Source: Mycobacteriaceae bacterium
GTDB taxonomy: Bacteria > Actinomycetota > Actinomycetes > Mycobacteriales > Mycobacteriaceae
Length of the DNA: 7,586 nucleotides
Assembly (NCBI GenBank): GCA_019242135.1
Contig: JAFAWC010000440.1
Location: forward strand, 1 to 7,586
Direction: 5' to 3'
The notes beneath the pieces were generated by a model. The model was not told the origin of the DNA. It did not search any database and saw nothing but the letters and a program-made list of their open reading frames with translations. The position numbers and the translations under genes were made by a program. Below, piece after piece: positions 1-7,307 of this stretch; positions within the stretch are counted from its first letter, which is position 1; the number at the start of each line of letters is the position of its first letter.

Positions 1-677
1 TCCTCACCCTCGGGCTCGGCCAGTTCACCAGAGTCGGCTTCGGTTTCCTGCTCGGACTCCGATTCGGCTGACGTTTCAGCTTCACTGTCGGGCGCCTCGT
101 CAGCGTGCGGCTGGGCTGTTGCTTCCGCCTCTGCCGCTACTTCGCCCTCCGTTACTTCACCCTCAGCCTCGGTCGGGTCGATTCTGGCCTCAGCGACCTC
201 CCCCTCTGCGGCCACCTCCTGATCGGTCCCGGCCTCAGCCACCTGCCCGCCCTCAGGCTCGGCAGCCACCTCAGTTTCAGCAGGTCCCTCAGTCACCTCC
301 GAAACTTCCGCCGGAGCGGCGTCTTCCGCCTCAGCGCCCTCGTCGCCAGCTTCGGTTTCGGTTAACTCATCCTGAGGCTCAGCCTGCTGCTCAGATTCAG
401 CCGGCTCCTCGCCCTCAGGTGCGACCACTTCATCAGACTCAACGTCGAGCGCTTCCTCAGGCACCGCTTCGGCTTCTTCGTCAACTTCACCGCCGGACAC
501 GTCCGCAGCATCAGCCTCTCCGGCGTCTTCAGCCGCCTTTTCACCGACGACGCCGGCTTCCGGCTCGCCGGACGCCTCAGCTGCCTGAGCCTCCGCCGGC
601 TCGGCCGCCGACTCAGGCTCACCGTCTGCCTGTTGACCCTCGCCATCCGCGCTCACCTTGTCGGCGTCGTCGTGTTC
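1..677 (-). repeat. Low-complexity Glu/Ala-rich coding region of the Lgt tail
   Basis: This stretch codes for Lgt residues 342-566. By hand count about 36% of the residues are Asp or Glu (82 of 225), most of the rest are Ala, Gly, Val, Pro, Ser and Thr, and there are only two Lys and one Arg. I see no Cys, Trp, Tyr or Phe. Short motifs recur imperfectly, for example EVTEG at 468-472 and 515-519, and EVAAE several times between them. At DNA level this gives repeated CCTCAG- and GCCTCAGC-like words on the plus strand. The degeneracy suggests slow repeat growth under protein-level selection for acidity, not a recent tandem duplication (inference). Confidence 0.8.
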
Positions 678-1700
678 GGCAGCAACCGCCACGCCCGCGA
701 CAACACCGCTCGTCGCGGCGACCGCGGCAAGTTCTTTCGTCCACTCCACAAGCGCTGATTCCTCTGCGGACTTCAACTTCTGCGGCGTAGCCTCTTTCAC
801 CTCCGCGGGCTTCGAGAGTGGCTCCTCAGGCTTGCCAACGGGCTTGCCGACCAGTGTCGCCGGATCTTCACGGCCCTTCGGCGCAAGCACGATGTAGACG
901 ACGGCGCCGATGAAGACGAACATCGACGTGAATGAGTTGATCCGAATACCCGCAATATGCGTGGCGGTGTCGTCCCGAAGCAGTTCAACGCAGAAACGGC
1001 CGACGCAGTATGCCGCCACGTATGACGCGAACAGCCGACCATGACCGAGCTTGAAGCGGCGGTCGGCGTAGATTAGCACTACGAAGACCAACACATCCCA
1101 GATCAGTTCGTATAGAAATGTCGGTTGAACAATCTTCTCGACATGTCCTGTGGACACGCCGTTGAGATAGTCGATCGCGCCCGACGCATCGCGCCGCTCA
1201 TAGATCTTCATGCCCCACGGCATGGCGGTGGGCCGGCCATAGAGCTCTTGGTTGAAATAATTGCCGAGCCGCCCAACGGCCTGCGCTAAGACGATGCCTG
1301 GCGCTATCGCGTCACCGAACGCGGGCAGCGGGATTCCGCGTTGACGACAGCCAATCCACGCGCCGACGGCACCCAGTGCGACCGCACCCCAGATCCCCAG
1401 GCCGCCGTCCCAGATCTTCAGTGCGGCAATCAATCCAGCGCCATCATCGCCGAAGTATGTTTTCCAGTCGGTCATCACGTGGTACAGCCGGCCGCCGATC
1501 AGTCCGAAAGGCACGGCCCACAGCGCGATGTCGTAGATGACACCTGGCTCCCCGCCACGGGCCACCCACCGGCGGTCGCCGATCACCAGTGCCATGATGA
1601 TGCCGACGATGATGAACAGCGCGTATGCGCGAATCGGCACAAACCCCACGTGCCACACACCTTGTGGTGGGCTCGGGAAGGACGCCAGAAGACTCGTCAC
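1..1700 (-). CDS. lgt: Prolipoprotein diacylglyceryl transferase Lgt with long acidic C-terminal tail, 3' end outside window
   Basis: Lgt moves the diacylglyceryl group of phosphatidylglycerol onto the lipobox cysteine of prelipoproteins, in the cytoplasmic membrane. From the GTG at 1700 the frame is open for 566 codons to the window edge. Residues 1-277 are the multi-helix enzyme core: R24/Y26 (E. coli Y26 position), GGRLYH at 69-74, DGGLGIWGA at 98-106, the signature GRLGNYFNQE at 143-152 holding the essential Arg and Asn, and GRFCVELLR at 234-242. The E. coli His103 position is W104, as I recall for the M. tuberculosis protein too. The core is followed by a 289-residue tail (from about 278) with a short hydrophobic stretch at 324-341 and an acidic, disordered-looking region after it. 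The GTG overlaps the trpA stop in GTGA, and AAAGGA lies 7 nt upstream, fixing the start. It is the last visible gene of the trp operon. The core assignment is very secure; the role of the tail is unknown. Confidence 0.96.
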   Translation of the reverse strand, partial: MTSLLASFPSPPQGVWHVGFVPIRAYALFIIVGIIMALVIGDRRWVARGGEPGVIYDIALWAVPFGLIGGRLYHVMTDWKTYFGDDGAGLIAALKIWDGGLGIWGAVALGAVGAWIGCRQRGIPLPAFGDAIAPGIVLAQAVGRLGNYFNQELYGRPTAMPWGMKIYERRDASGAIDYLNGVSTGHVEKIVQPTFLYELIWDVLVFVVLIYADRRFKLGHGRLFASYVAAYCVGRFCVELLRDDTATHIAGIRINSFTSMFVFIGAVVYIVLAPKGREDPATLVGKPVGKPEEPLSKPAEVKEATPQKLKSAEESALVEWTKELAAVAATSGVVAGVAVAAEHDDADKVSADGEGQQADGEPESAAEPAEAQAAEASGEPEAGVVGEKAAEDAGEADAADVSGGEVDEEAEAVPEEALDVESDEVVAPEGEEPAESEQQAEPQDELTETEAGDEGAEAEDAAPAEVSEVTEGPAETEVAAEPEGGQVAEAGTDQEVAAEGEVAEARIDPTEAEGEVTEGEVAAEAEATAQPHADEAPDSEAETSAESESEQETEADSGELAEPEGE

Positions 1701-2497
1701 GCCGGAATCCTTTGCCGCACCCCGTCCGCCAGTTCCTCGGTCAGCGCGCGAAGTGTGGTGACCCCGGCATCGCCGAGCGCCGATACCAATGCTGACCCGA
1801 CGATAACGCCGTCGGCGTAGGCGGCGATCTCCGCCGCCTGTTGCCGGGACCGCACGCCTAGCCCTACTCCCACAGGGATGTCCGACACCTCCCTCACCCG
1901 CTGGACCAGTTCAGGTGCCGCCTGTGACACCGCTTCCCGTGCTCCGGTGACCCCCATCGTCGACGCGGCATAGACGAAGCCACGTGACGCCTCGACCGTG
2001 GCCGCAAGGCGCTGTGGAGTCGACGACGGGGCGATGAGAAAGATGCGGTCGAGCCGGTGGCTGTCCGAGGCGGCCAGCCACTGTGACGCCTCGTCGGGAA
2101 TGAGGTCGGGCGTAATCATGCCCAACCCCCCCGCGGCCGCGAGGTCGCGCGCGAACGAGTCGACTCCATACCGCAGCACAGGATTCCAATATGTCATCAC
2201 GACAGCGCGACCGCCCGCATCACTGACCGCCTGCACGGCCCGGAGCGTGTCGGTCACACGTACTCCACCCCGCAGCGCCGCCTCGGTCGCTTTGGCGATC
2301 GTCGGTCCGTCCATTCCGGGGTCGGAGTACGGAATTCCCACTTCGACGATGTCGCAACCCGATTCCACGAGTGCGCCCATCGCATCGATAGACGTCGCCA
2401 CGTCCGGATACCCGGTGGGCAGATATCCGATCAACGCCGATCGCCCGTGCTGGCGGCATGAGGCGAACAGCTCTGTAAGTCGACTGTTTTCAACCAC
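1697..2497 (-). CDS. trpA: Tryptophan synthase alpha subunit
   Basis: TrpA cleaves indole-3-glycerol phosphate to glyceraldehyde 3-phosphate and indole, which is channelled to TrpB in the cytosolic alpha2beta2 complex. The protein is a single TIM barrel of 266 residues from the GTG at 2497. The catalytic pair is visible as E52 (EVGIPYSDP) and D63 (GMDGPTI), spaced by 11 residues like E. coli Glu49 and Asp60. The phosphate-binding end carries GVGLGVRS and [12 protein letters not shown] frame extension reaches 2551, but it would lie deep inside trpB. The GTG at 2497 gives a length close to the roughly 270 residues of the M. tuberculosis protein and has a GAGGA upstream. The start overlaps the last 8 nt of trpB, and the TGA overlaps the lgt GTG, so translation is probably coupled on both sides and alpha and beta subunits can be made in balance. 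Confidence 0.96.
   Translation of the reverse strand: MVENSRLTELFASCRQHGRSALIGYLPTGYPDVATSIDAMGALVESGCDIVEVGIPYSDPGMDGPTIAKATEAALRGGVRVTDTLRAVQAVSDAGGRAVVMTYWNPVLRYGVDSFARDLAAAGGLGMITPDLIPDEASQWLAASDSHRLDRIFLIAPSSTPQRLAATVEASRGFVYAASTMGVTGAREAVSQAAPELVQRVREVSDIPVGVGLGVRSRQQAAEIAAYADGVIVGSALVSALGDAGVTTLRALTEELADGVRQRIPA
1708..1713 (-). promoter_or_regulatory. Ribosome binding site of lgt
   Basis: The minus strand reads AAAGGA, with 7 nt before the GTG at 1700. It lies within the end of trpA and supports the GTG that overlaps the trpA stop as the lgt start, so lgt can be translated by its own initiation as well as by coupling. Confidence 0.65.
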
Positions 2498-3752
2498 GCG
2501 CAGCGTCCTCGTCGTCAAGCAGGCCGAACCATTTCGCCGCGGTCGCAACATCCTTATCGCCGCGGCCTGACAGGTTCACCACGATGATCCCGCCCCGTCC
2601 GATCTCTGCGGCCAGCGGCAGCGTGCCCGCGACAGCATGCGCCGACTCGATTGCCGGGATGATGCCCTCCGTGCGGCAGAGCAACCGGAACGCGTCCATC
2701 GCCTCAGTGTCCGTGATCGGCCTGTACTCTGCTCGGCCAGTGTCCCTGAGCAGGGCGTGTTCGGGCCCCACCCCCGGATAGTCCAATCCCGCAGAAATCG
2801 AGTGGCTTTCAATGGTCTGCCCGTCGTCGTCCTGGAGAAGGTAGGAAAACGAGCCCTGGAAAGCGCCGGGTGATCCGCCGGTGAACGTCGCTGCATGTCG
2901 ACCGGTTTCGACGCCGTCGCCGGCGGCTTCAAAACCGACCAGTCGCACACCCGGATCGTCGATGAAGGCGTGGAAAATTCCGATGGCGTTCGATCCGCCA
3001 CCCACGCAGGCGGTGACGGCGTCAGGCAATCGGCCAGCCCGCGAGAGGATCTGGGCGCGTGTCTCCAGGCCGATCACACGTTGAAAGTCTCGGACCATCA
3101 TCGGGAACGGATGCGGGCCGGCCGCCGTCCCAAAGCAGTAGTACGTACGTTCGGCGTTGGTCACCCAATCGCGAAACGCATCATTGATCGCGTCCTTCAG
3201 CGTTTGCGAACCCGACGTCACCGACACGACTTCGGCGCCGAGCAGCCGCATCCGCGCGACGTTCAACGCTTGGCGTGCAGTGTCGACAGCTCCCATGTAG
3301 ACGACGCACTCCAGCCCGAGCAACGCACACGCTGTCGCGGTGGCGACGCCGTGTTGACCTGCGCCAGTCTCGGCAATGACCCGGGTTTTGCCCATCTGCT
3401 TGGCCAGCAGAGCTTGACCAAGAACGTTGTTGATCTTGTGAGATCCGGTGTGGTTCAGGTCTTCTCGCTTCAAGAAGATGGTCGCCCCGTCGGCATGCTT
3501 GCTGAGACGGCGGGCCTCGTACAGCGGCGACGGCCTGCCGCTGTAATTGGCCTGAAGGCGATCGAGTGTGTCGAGAAAGTCCTGGTCGGCACGTGCCTTT
3601 TCATACGCCGCGGTGACCTCTTCGATCACTGCCATCAGCGCTTCGGGCACGAAACGCCCGCCGTAGACACCGAAATGCCCGCGGGTGTCAGGATCGTGTG
3701 CGGTCGGCTCAGCTACGGCCGCACTAGACCTCGGAAGTTGTGTCTCAGTCAC
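2490..3752 (-). CDS. trpB: Tryptophan synthase beta subunit
   Basis: TrpB is the PLP enzyme that condenses indole with L-serine to give L-tryptophan, as the beta partner of TrpA. From the GTG at 3752 it has 420 residues. The PLP lysine is K106 in [10 protein letters not shown], the catalytic glutamate is E128 in AETGAGQHG, and the phosphate-binding loop is GGGSNAIG at 251-258; these match E. coli Lys87, Glu109 and Gly232-Asn236 with a constant offset. The C-terminal SGRGDKD motif is also present. The start is the least certain point: the frame is open far upstream into trpC, there is no clear Shine-Dalgarno, and M. tuberculosis TrpB begins a few residues further in, where this sequence has no start codon. 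GTG 3752, two nt after the trpC stop, is the best choice; GTG 3776 is an alternative. It overlaps trpA by 8 nt. Confidence 0.96.
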   Translation of the reverse strand: MTETQLPRSSAAVAEPTAHDPDTRGHFGVYGGRFVPEALMAVIEEVTAAYEKARADQDFLDTLDRLQANYSGRPSPLYEARRLSKHADGATIFLKREDLNHTGSHKINNVLGQALLAKQMGKTRVIAETGAGQHGVATATACALLGLECVVYMGAVDTARQALNVARMRLLGAEVVSVTSGSQTLKDAINDAFRDWVTNAERTYYCFGTAAGPHPFPMMVRDFQRVIGLETRAQILSRAGRLPDAVTACVGGGSNAIGIFHAFIDDPGVRLVGFEAAGDGVETGRHAATFTGGSPGAFQGSFSYLLQDDDGQTIESHSISAGLDYPGVGPEHALLRDTGRAEYRPITDTEAMDAFRLLCRTEGIIPAIESAHAVAGTLPLAAEIGRGGIIVVNLSGRGDKDVATAAKWFGLLDDEDAARG

Positions 3753-3754
3753 TC

Positions 3755-4573
3755 TTAGCGAGCCGTTTTGGGACACGATGGATGGGTGCCTGCCGTTACC
3801 AAATCCGCAACGGCGCCACGGGGATCCCCGCTGGTCACCAACCCTTCGCCCACCAGCACCGCGTCCGCGCCGGCACCGGCGTATGCCAGCAGGTCCGCGG
3901 TGCCGCGAATGCCCGATTCGGCGATGCGGATAACGTTGGTCGGCAGGCCGGGCGCGATCCGCGCGAAGCAATCACGGTCGACTTCCAGCGTCTTGAGATC
4001 CCTGGCGTTGACGCCGATCACCCGTGCGCCGGCTTGGAGGGCCCGGTCGGCTTCCTCTTCGGTGTGCACTTCCACCAGGGCGGTCATGCCAAGAGATTCC
4101 GTACGGTCAAGCATGGCCGCCAGCGCTTGCTGTTCGAGCGCCGCGACGATCAGCAGAAGCATGTCGGCACCATGCGCCCTTGCCTCGTGGATTTGGTATG
4201 GCCGCACGACGAAGTCCTTGCGCAACACCGGAATTGATACCGCGGCGCGCACCGCGTCGAGGTCGTCGAGTGAGCCGTTGAAGCGGCGCTGCTCGGTGAG
4301 CACGCTGACGATCCGGGCGCCACCCTCCTCGTACGCGCGGGCCAGCTTAGCCGGATCGGATATTGCAGCCAGCTGACCGCGCGACGGGCTGGCACGTTTC
4401 ACTTCCGCGATCACGCCGATACCAGGTTCACGCAACGCGGCCATCACGTTTCGCGGCGGCGCAGCACATTCGGCCGCGGCCTTCACGTCGGCGAGCGGAA
4501 CCACCGCTTCTCGCGCGGCAACATCGGCACGAACTCCGGCGAGGATGGAGTCGAGCGTTGTCGCCGCACTCAT
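3755..4573 (-). CDS. trpC: Indole-3-glycerol phosphate synthase
   Basis: TrpC closes the indole ring, converting CdRP (carboxyphenylamino-deoxyribulose phosphate) to indole-3-glycerol phosphate with loss of CO2 and water. The product is a stand-alone TIM barrel of 272 residues, not the TrpC-TrpF fusion of E. coli. Active-site residues are E57 and K59 (AEVKRASPS), the general acid K119 (LRKDF), E168 (LVEVH), N189 (VNARD) and E219/S220 (AESG). The length equals that of the M. tuberculosis enzyme as I recall it. The ATG at 4573 is chosen for this reason and for the GGAGGAAGGA 12 nt upstream, although the frame is open to 4711. The protein contains no tryptophan. It is separated from the upstream membrane gene by 82 nt, the widest gap in the operon, and its stop lies 2 nt before the trpB start. 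Confidence 0.96.
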   Translation of the reverse strand: MSAATTLDSILAGVRADVAAREAVVPLADVKAAAECAAPPRNVMAALREPGIGVIAEVKRASPSRGQLAAISDPAKLARAYEEGGARIVSVLTEQRRFNGSLDDLDAVRAAVSIPVLRKDFVVRPYQIHEARAHGADMLLLIVAALEQQALAAMLDRTESLGMTALVEVHTEEEADRALQAGARVIGVNARDLKTLEVDRDCFARIAPGLPTNVIRIAESGIRGTADLLAYAGAGADAVLVGEGLVTSGDPRGAVADLVTAGTHPSCPKTAR

Positions 4574-4641
4574 GGCAGTAAGGGGTCCTTCCTCCGCTTT
4601 CTCACCGAGGCGTGATCGAACATCGAAAGGGTAGCCGCCAT
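4570..4641 (-). other. Possible 23-residue small ORF ending over the trpC start
   Basis: In the gap between the membrane gene and trpC, an ATG at 4641 opens a frame of 23 codons whose TGA shares ATGA with the trpC start at 4573. The C-terminal half is basic (VRKRRKDP). A GAGGA lies about 12 nt upstream of the ATG, and a second in-frame ATG occurs at codon 7. The peptide has no Trp, so it does not look like a classical attenuation leader. The trpC Shine-Dalgarno lies inside this frame. A frame of this length can easily arise by chance, so I list it as a candidate only. Confidence 0.2.
4586..4595 (-). promoter_or_regulatory. Ribosome binding site of trpC
   Basis: The minus strand reads GGAGGAAGGA, a strong anti-16S match and the best one in the window, 12 nt before the trpC ATG at 4573. 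The spacing is a little long. It shows that trpC can start translation independently after the 82-nt gap. Confidence 0.6.
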
Positions 4642-4655
4642 GGGGTCGCCGGTCC

Positions 4656-5252
4656 TCACCGACCCTCGCTAGTCGAGTCGCGGGTCGGGTCGTCGCCCTG
4701 GTCAATCGCATCCCACATCATCCGTTCCGACATGGTGGCCGATGAATCGCCGCGAACGGTGACGGCGCGCCGCCGCGACGACATCGCGTACTTCTCCGCC
4801 CGGCGCGGCCCCTTCACCGCCACCCGCATGAGCAGCACCGATGCCAGCAGCGTCGCCGCCGCAGCAGCCAGCGCGCTACCGGCACCCCAATACTGTCGTG
4901 AGCTGCTGACCAGCGACCCGACCGGCAAATCTGCCAGCCGGACGGCCCGCACCGCGACGTCGCGAATGGTCCAAAGAGTGATTGCCAGATACCCGGCCCC
5001 GGCGCTGATCACCGCGACCAGCACCGCCAACACCCGCAATGGCCAGCCCCGAACCGCCAGCGCCGCTACGGCCGCGGCCAGCAACAACACCGCGGAGGGA
5101 ACCAGCGCGGTCGACCACGTGGCGCCCGACAACGTCGTCGTGCGAGGCTCGCCCAGGCCGTCGAAAGACCGCAGAACCACCCACGGCAGCCTGGACGCGA
5201 CCCATAATCCGGTCGCTGCCAGCACCAACAGCAGCTGGGCGACCCGGATCAC
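4656..5252 (-). CDS. Trp-operon-associated four-helix membrane protein (TIGR02234-like, Rv1610 counterpart)
   Basis: This matches by position and appearance the actinobacterial 'trp region conserved hypothetical membrane protein' family; its function is not established. The 198-residue product has hydrophobic segments at about 4-20, 50-67, 73-96 and 124-146, an extracytoplasmic-looking loop at 25-49, and a charged C-terminal tail from 147 that starts with KGPRRAEKY and contains [12 protein letters not shown] near 179-190. It has seven Trp (17, 24, 46, 70, 94, 122, 180), about 3.5%, most at helix ends. The GTG at 5252 overlaps the trpE TGA in GTGA and has no Shine-Dalgarno, so translation is probably coupled to trpE. 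Its place between trpE and trpC suggests a role linked to tryptophan, such as transport or sensing, but that is inference only. Confidence 0.88.
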   Translation of the reverse strand: MIRVAQLLLVLAATGLWVASRLPWVVLRSFDGLGEPRTTTLSGATWSTALVPSAVLLLAAAVAALAVRGWPLRVLAVLVAVISAGAGYLAITLWTIRDVAVRAVRLADLPVGSLVSSSRQYWGAGSALAAAAATLLASVLLMRVAVKGPRRAEKYAMSSRRRAVTVRGDSSATMSERMMWDAIDQGDDPTRDSTSEGR

Positions 5253-6775
5253 GGCGACTTGAGGGTCTCGGCTGCGGCGATCGCGTTCAGCACCGCCTTC
5301 GCCTTGTTCGCCGCCTCGGTGTATTCATAGGGCCCGTTGGAATCGGCCACGACGCCGCCGCCCGCCTGCACATATGCGGTGCCCTCACGCATCAGCGCGG
5401 TGCGAATCGCGATCGCGAAGTCGGCGTTGCCCGCGAAGTCGAGGTAGCCGACGACGCCGCCGTACAGTCCGCGCCGGGTCTTCTCGACCTCCTCGATGAG
5501 TTCCATCGCGCGAACCTTCGGGGCACCCGACAGCGTGCCGGCCGGGAAGCACGCGGTGACCGCGTCCAGTGCGCTGCGGCCCTCGGCGAGCAGCCCGGTG
5601 ACCGTCGAGACCAGGTGCATGACGTGGCTGTACCGCTCGATGTGGCTGTAGTCGTCCACGCGCACGGTGCCCGGCACGCAGACCCGCCCCAGGTCGTTAC
5701 GCCCCAAGTCGACGAGCATCAGGTGCTCGGCACGCTCCTTCTCGTCGGCCAGCAGCTCCTTTTCCAGCAGAAGGTCTTCCTCTTCGGTCTGACCGCGCCA
5801 GCGTGTGCCCGCGATGGGGTGGGTGGTCGCCCACCCGTCGTTAACGGTGACCAGCGCTTCCGGGCTCGAGCCGACGATCGAAAAATCAAGGCTGCCGTCG
5901 CTTTTCGGAATATTCATCAGGTACATGTATGGACTCGGGTTGGACACCCGCAGCATCCGGTACACATCGATGGGATCGGCGCTGGTGTCCATTTCGAACC
6001 GCTGCGACGGGACCACCTGGAACGCCTCACCGGCCTCGATCTCACCCACCAGCCGCTCGACGATCGCCCCGTACTCCTCGAGGGTGCGTTGAGCGCGGTG
6101 CACCGGTTCGGGTCGATCGAATGTCGCCACCGTCGACGGCAGCGGCTGGCCCAGCGCCTCGGTCATTACGTCGAGTCGGGCGACCGCGTCGTCGTATGCC
6201 CAGTCGACGCGCTCGTCGGTGCCGTTCCAGTTCACTGCGTTGGCGATCAGCGTGATCGTTCCCTCGTGGTGGTCCACGGCGGCGACATCGGTGGCGAGCA
6301 ATAGCACCATGTCGGGCAGCCTCAGGTCGTCAGTTGCGAGCACGGGCAGCCGCTCCAGCCGTCGCACCAGGTCGTATGCGAAAAACCCGACCAGTCCTCC
6401 CGACAGTGGGGGCAGATCGGACAGCGGTTCGCTCGCCAGCAGACCCATCGTGGCGCCCAACGCCGTGAGCGGGTCACCACCACGCGGGGCGTCCTGCGGC
6501 GTGACACCGATCCACGCCGCTTCATCGTTGTGCACGGTGAACGCGGAGGGGGCAGAGGCACCGATGAACGACCACCGCGACCACGACCTGCCGTTCTCTG
6601 CGGACTCCAGAAGGAACGTGCCGGGTCGATTGGCGGCCAGTTTGCGGTACGCCGACAGCGGCGTCTCGCTGTCGGCGAGAACCTTGCGGGTGACGGGCAC
6701 GAACCGGTGCTCGACCGCCAGCGCACGAAACTGTTCGCGCGTGGTCGTCACGGTCAGATCCGCCGTCGAGGTCAC
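5249..6775 (-). CDS. trpE: Anthranilate synthase component I
   Basis: TrpE converts chorismate to anthranilate using ammonia supplied by the glutaminase TrpG, which is not encoded here. From the GTG at 6775 it has 508 residues (M. tuberculosis about 516). The N-terminal domain carries LLES at 55-58 and the core carries NPSPYM at 279-284; together they form the allosteric Trp pocket of the family, so feedback inhibition is expected. Chorismate-binding motifs follow: [15 protein letters not shown] at 319-328, [20 protein letters not shown] at 410-420 and YGGVVGY. The frame extends to an ATG at 6829, three bases from the bcpB ATG. GTG 6775 is preferred because it has a purine-rich GGGAAG 8 nt upstream and begins like the M. 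tuberculosis protein. It is the first gene of the operon, and its TGA overlaps the start of the membrane gene. The absence of the trp-leader peptide type of attenuator agrees with control by feedback. Confidence 0.96.
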   Translation of the reverse strand: MTSTADLTVTTTREQFRALAVEHRFVPVTRKVLADSETPLSAYRKLAANRPGTFLLESAENGRSWSRWSFIGASAPSAFTVHNDEAAWIGVTPQDAPRGGDPLTALGATMGLLASEPLSDLPPLSGGLVGFFAYDLVRRLERLPVLATDDLRLPDMVLLLATDVAAVDHHEGTITLIANAVNWNGTDERVDWAYDDAVARLDVMTEALGQPLPSTVATFDRPEPVHRAQRTLEEYGAIVERLVGEIEAGEAFQVVPSQRFEMDTSADPIDVYRMLRVSNPSPYMYLMNIPKSDGSLDFSIVGSSPEALVTVNDGWATTHPIAGTRWRGQTEEEDLLLEKELLADEKERAEHLMLVDLGRNDLGRVCVPGTVRVDDYSHIERYSHVMHLVSTVTGLLAEGRSALDAVTACFPAGTLSGAPKVRAMELIEEVEKTRRGLYGGVVGYLDFAGNADFAIAIRTALMREGTAYVQAGGGVVADSNGPYEYTEAANKAKAVLNAIAAAETLKSP

Positions 6776-6783
6776 GTCGATAT

Positions 6784-6789
6784 CTTCCC
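6784..6789 (-). promoter_or_regulatory. Probable ribosome binding site of trpE
   Basis: The minus strand reads GGGAAG with an 8-nt spacer to the GTG at 6775; a further GAAGG lies just upstream. It decides the start against the in-frame ATG at 6829, which would place the start almost on top of the bcpB start. Confidence 0.5.
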
Positions 6790-6817
6790 ACCTTCGAGGT
6801 GTGCACCCGGCCGGGCG

Positions 6818-6823
6818 TAGCGT
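6818..6823 (+). promoter_or_regulatory. Candidate -10 element giving a leaderless bcpB transcript
   Basis: TAGCGT fits the mycobacterial -10 consensus TANNNT and ends 8 nt before the bcpB ATG at 6832, so transcription would begin at or next to the A of the ATG. No Shine-Dalgarno is visible before bcpB, which fits leaderless translation, common in mycobacteria. No good -35 is present, and the motif is short, so this is tentative. Confidence 0.35.
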
Positions 6824-6831
6824 GTTCACCT

Positions 6832-7296
6832 ATGAAACGTGGCGACCTCGTCGATGAGTTCGAACTGCCGGATCAGACCGGCACCGAGCGCAAGTTCAGC
6901 GATTTTTTGACCGACGGACCCGTGGTCCTGTTCTTCTACCCTGCTGCGGGAACACCCGGATGCACCCGGGAAGCGTGCCACTTCCGCGATTTGGCAAAGG
7001 AATTCGCCGACGTGGGTGCGTCCCGCGTCGGGATCAGCACGGACCCGGTGGGCAAGCAGGCCAAGTTCGCCGAGAACCACAGCTTCGACTTTCCGGTGCT
7101 GTCGGACGCCGACGGCACCGTGGCCTCAACCTTCGGCGTCAAGCGCGGACTGCTCGGCAAGTTGAGTCCCGTGAAACGGACCACGTTCGTGATCGACACC
7201 GACCGCAAAGTCCTCGACGTGATATCCAGCGAGGTCAACATGAACACCCATGCGGATAAGGCGCTGGAGATCCTGCGGGCACGCCAGAGCGCTTAG
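6832..7296 (+). CDS. bcpB: Bcp/PrxQ-type thiol peroxidase (peroxiredoxin)
   Basis: The protein is a thioredoxin-fold peroxidase that reduces hydrogen and alkyl peroxides in the cytosol using thiol donors such as thioredoxin. The 154-residue length equals M. tuberculosis BcpB as I recall it. The peroxiredoxin motif PxxxTxxC runs from P37 through T41 to the peroxidatic C44 (TPGC), and C49 five residues on is the likely resolving cysteine, the CX4C arrangement of the atypical two-Cys Bcp class. The conserved strand-turn KRTTFVID follows in the C-terminal half. The ATG at 6832 is preferred to upstream in-frame starts, since it gives the family N-terminus (GDxVxxFELPDQ) directly. It is divergent from trpE across 56 bp and convergent with hisI across 11 bp. 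It has no evident functional link to tryptophan synthesis and is best seen as a conserved neighbour. Confidence 0.94.
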   Translation: MKRGDLVDEFELPDQTGTERKFSDFLTDGPVVLFFYPAAGTPGCTREACHFRDLAKEFADVGASRVGISTDPVGKQAKFAENHSFDFPVLSDADGTVASTFGVKRGLLGKLSPVKRTTFVIDTDRKVLDVISSEVNMNTHADKALEILRARQSA

Positions 7297-7307
7297 CAGA
7301 TCCGAAC

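Noticed and set aside
119..790. Long plus-strand Pro/Arg-rich frame (223 codons)
   Set aside because: It is the complement of the acidic Lgt tail: Glu/Ala codons read backwards give Pro, Arg and Gln. Its sequence is low complexity without any domain, so it is a shadow of lgt.
2498..2551. N-terminal extension of TrpA upstream of GTG 2497
   Set aside because: It lies within the conserved C-terminus of trpB and has no family resemblance; GTG 2497 gives the usual TrpA start and length.
2895..3758. 287-codon plus-strand frame opposite trpB
   Set aside because: It is antisense to a clear PLP enzyme with all catalytic motifs, and its product resembles no family I know.
5039..6304. 421-codon plus-strand frame opposite trpE
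   Set aside because: Long antisense frames are common in high-GC genes. This one crosses the 3' end of trpE and the start of the membrane gene, both well-supported, and shows no recognisable motif.
6776..6829. N-terminal extension of TrpE from the ATG at 6829, or a leader peptide with a Trp codon in this stretch
   Set aside because: The extension has no Shine-Dalgarno and is absent from the M. tuberculosis start as I recall it. It holds a single Trp codon and no stop before trpE, so it is not a leader peptide of the attenuation type.
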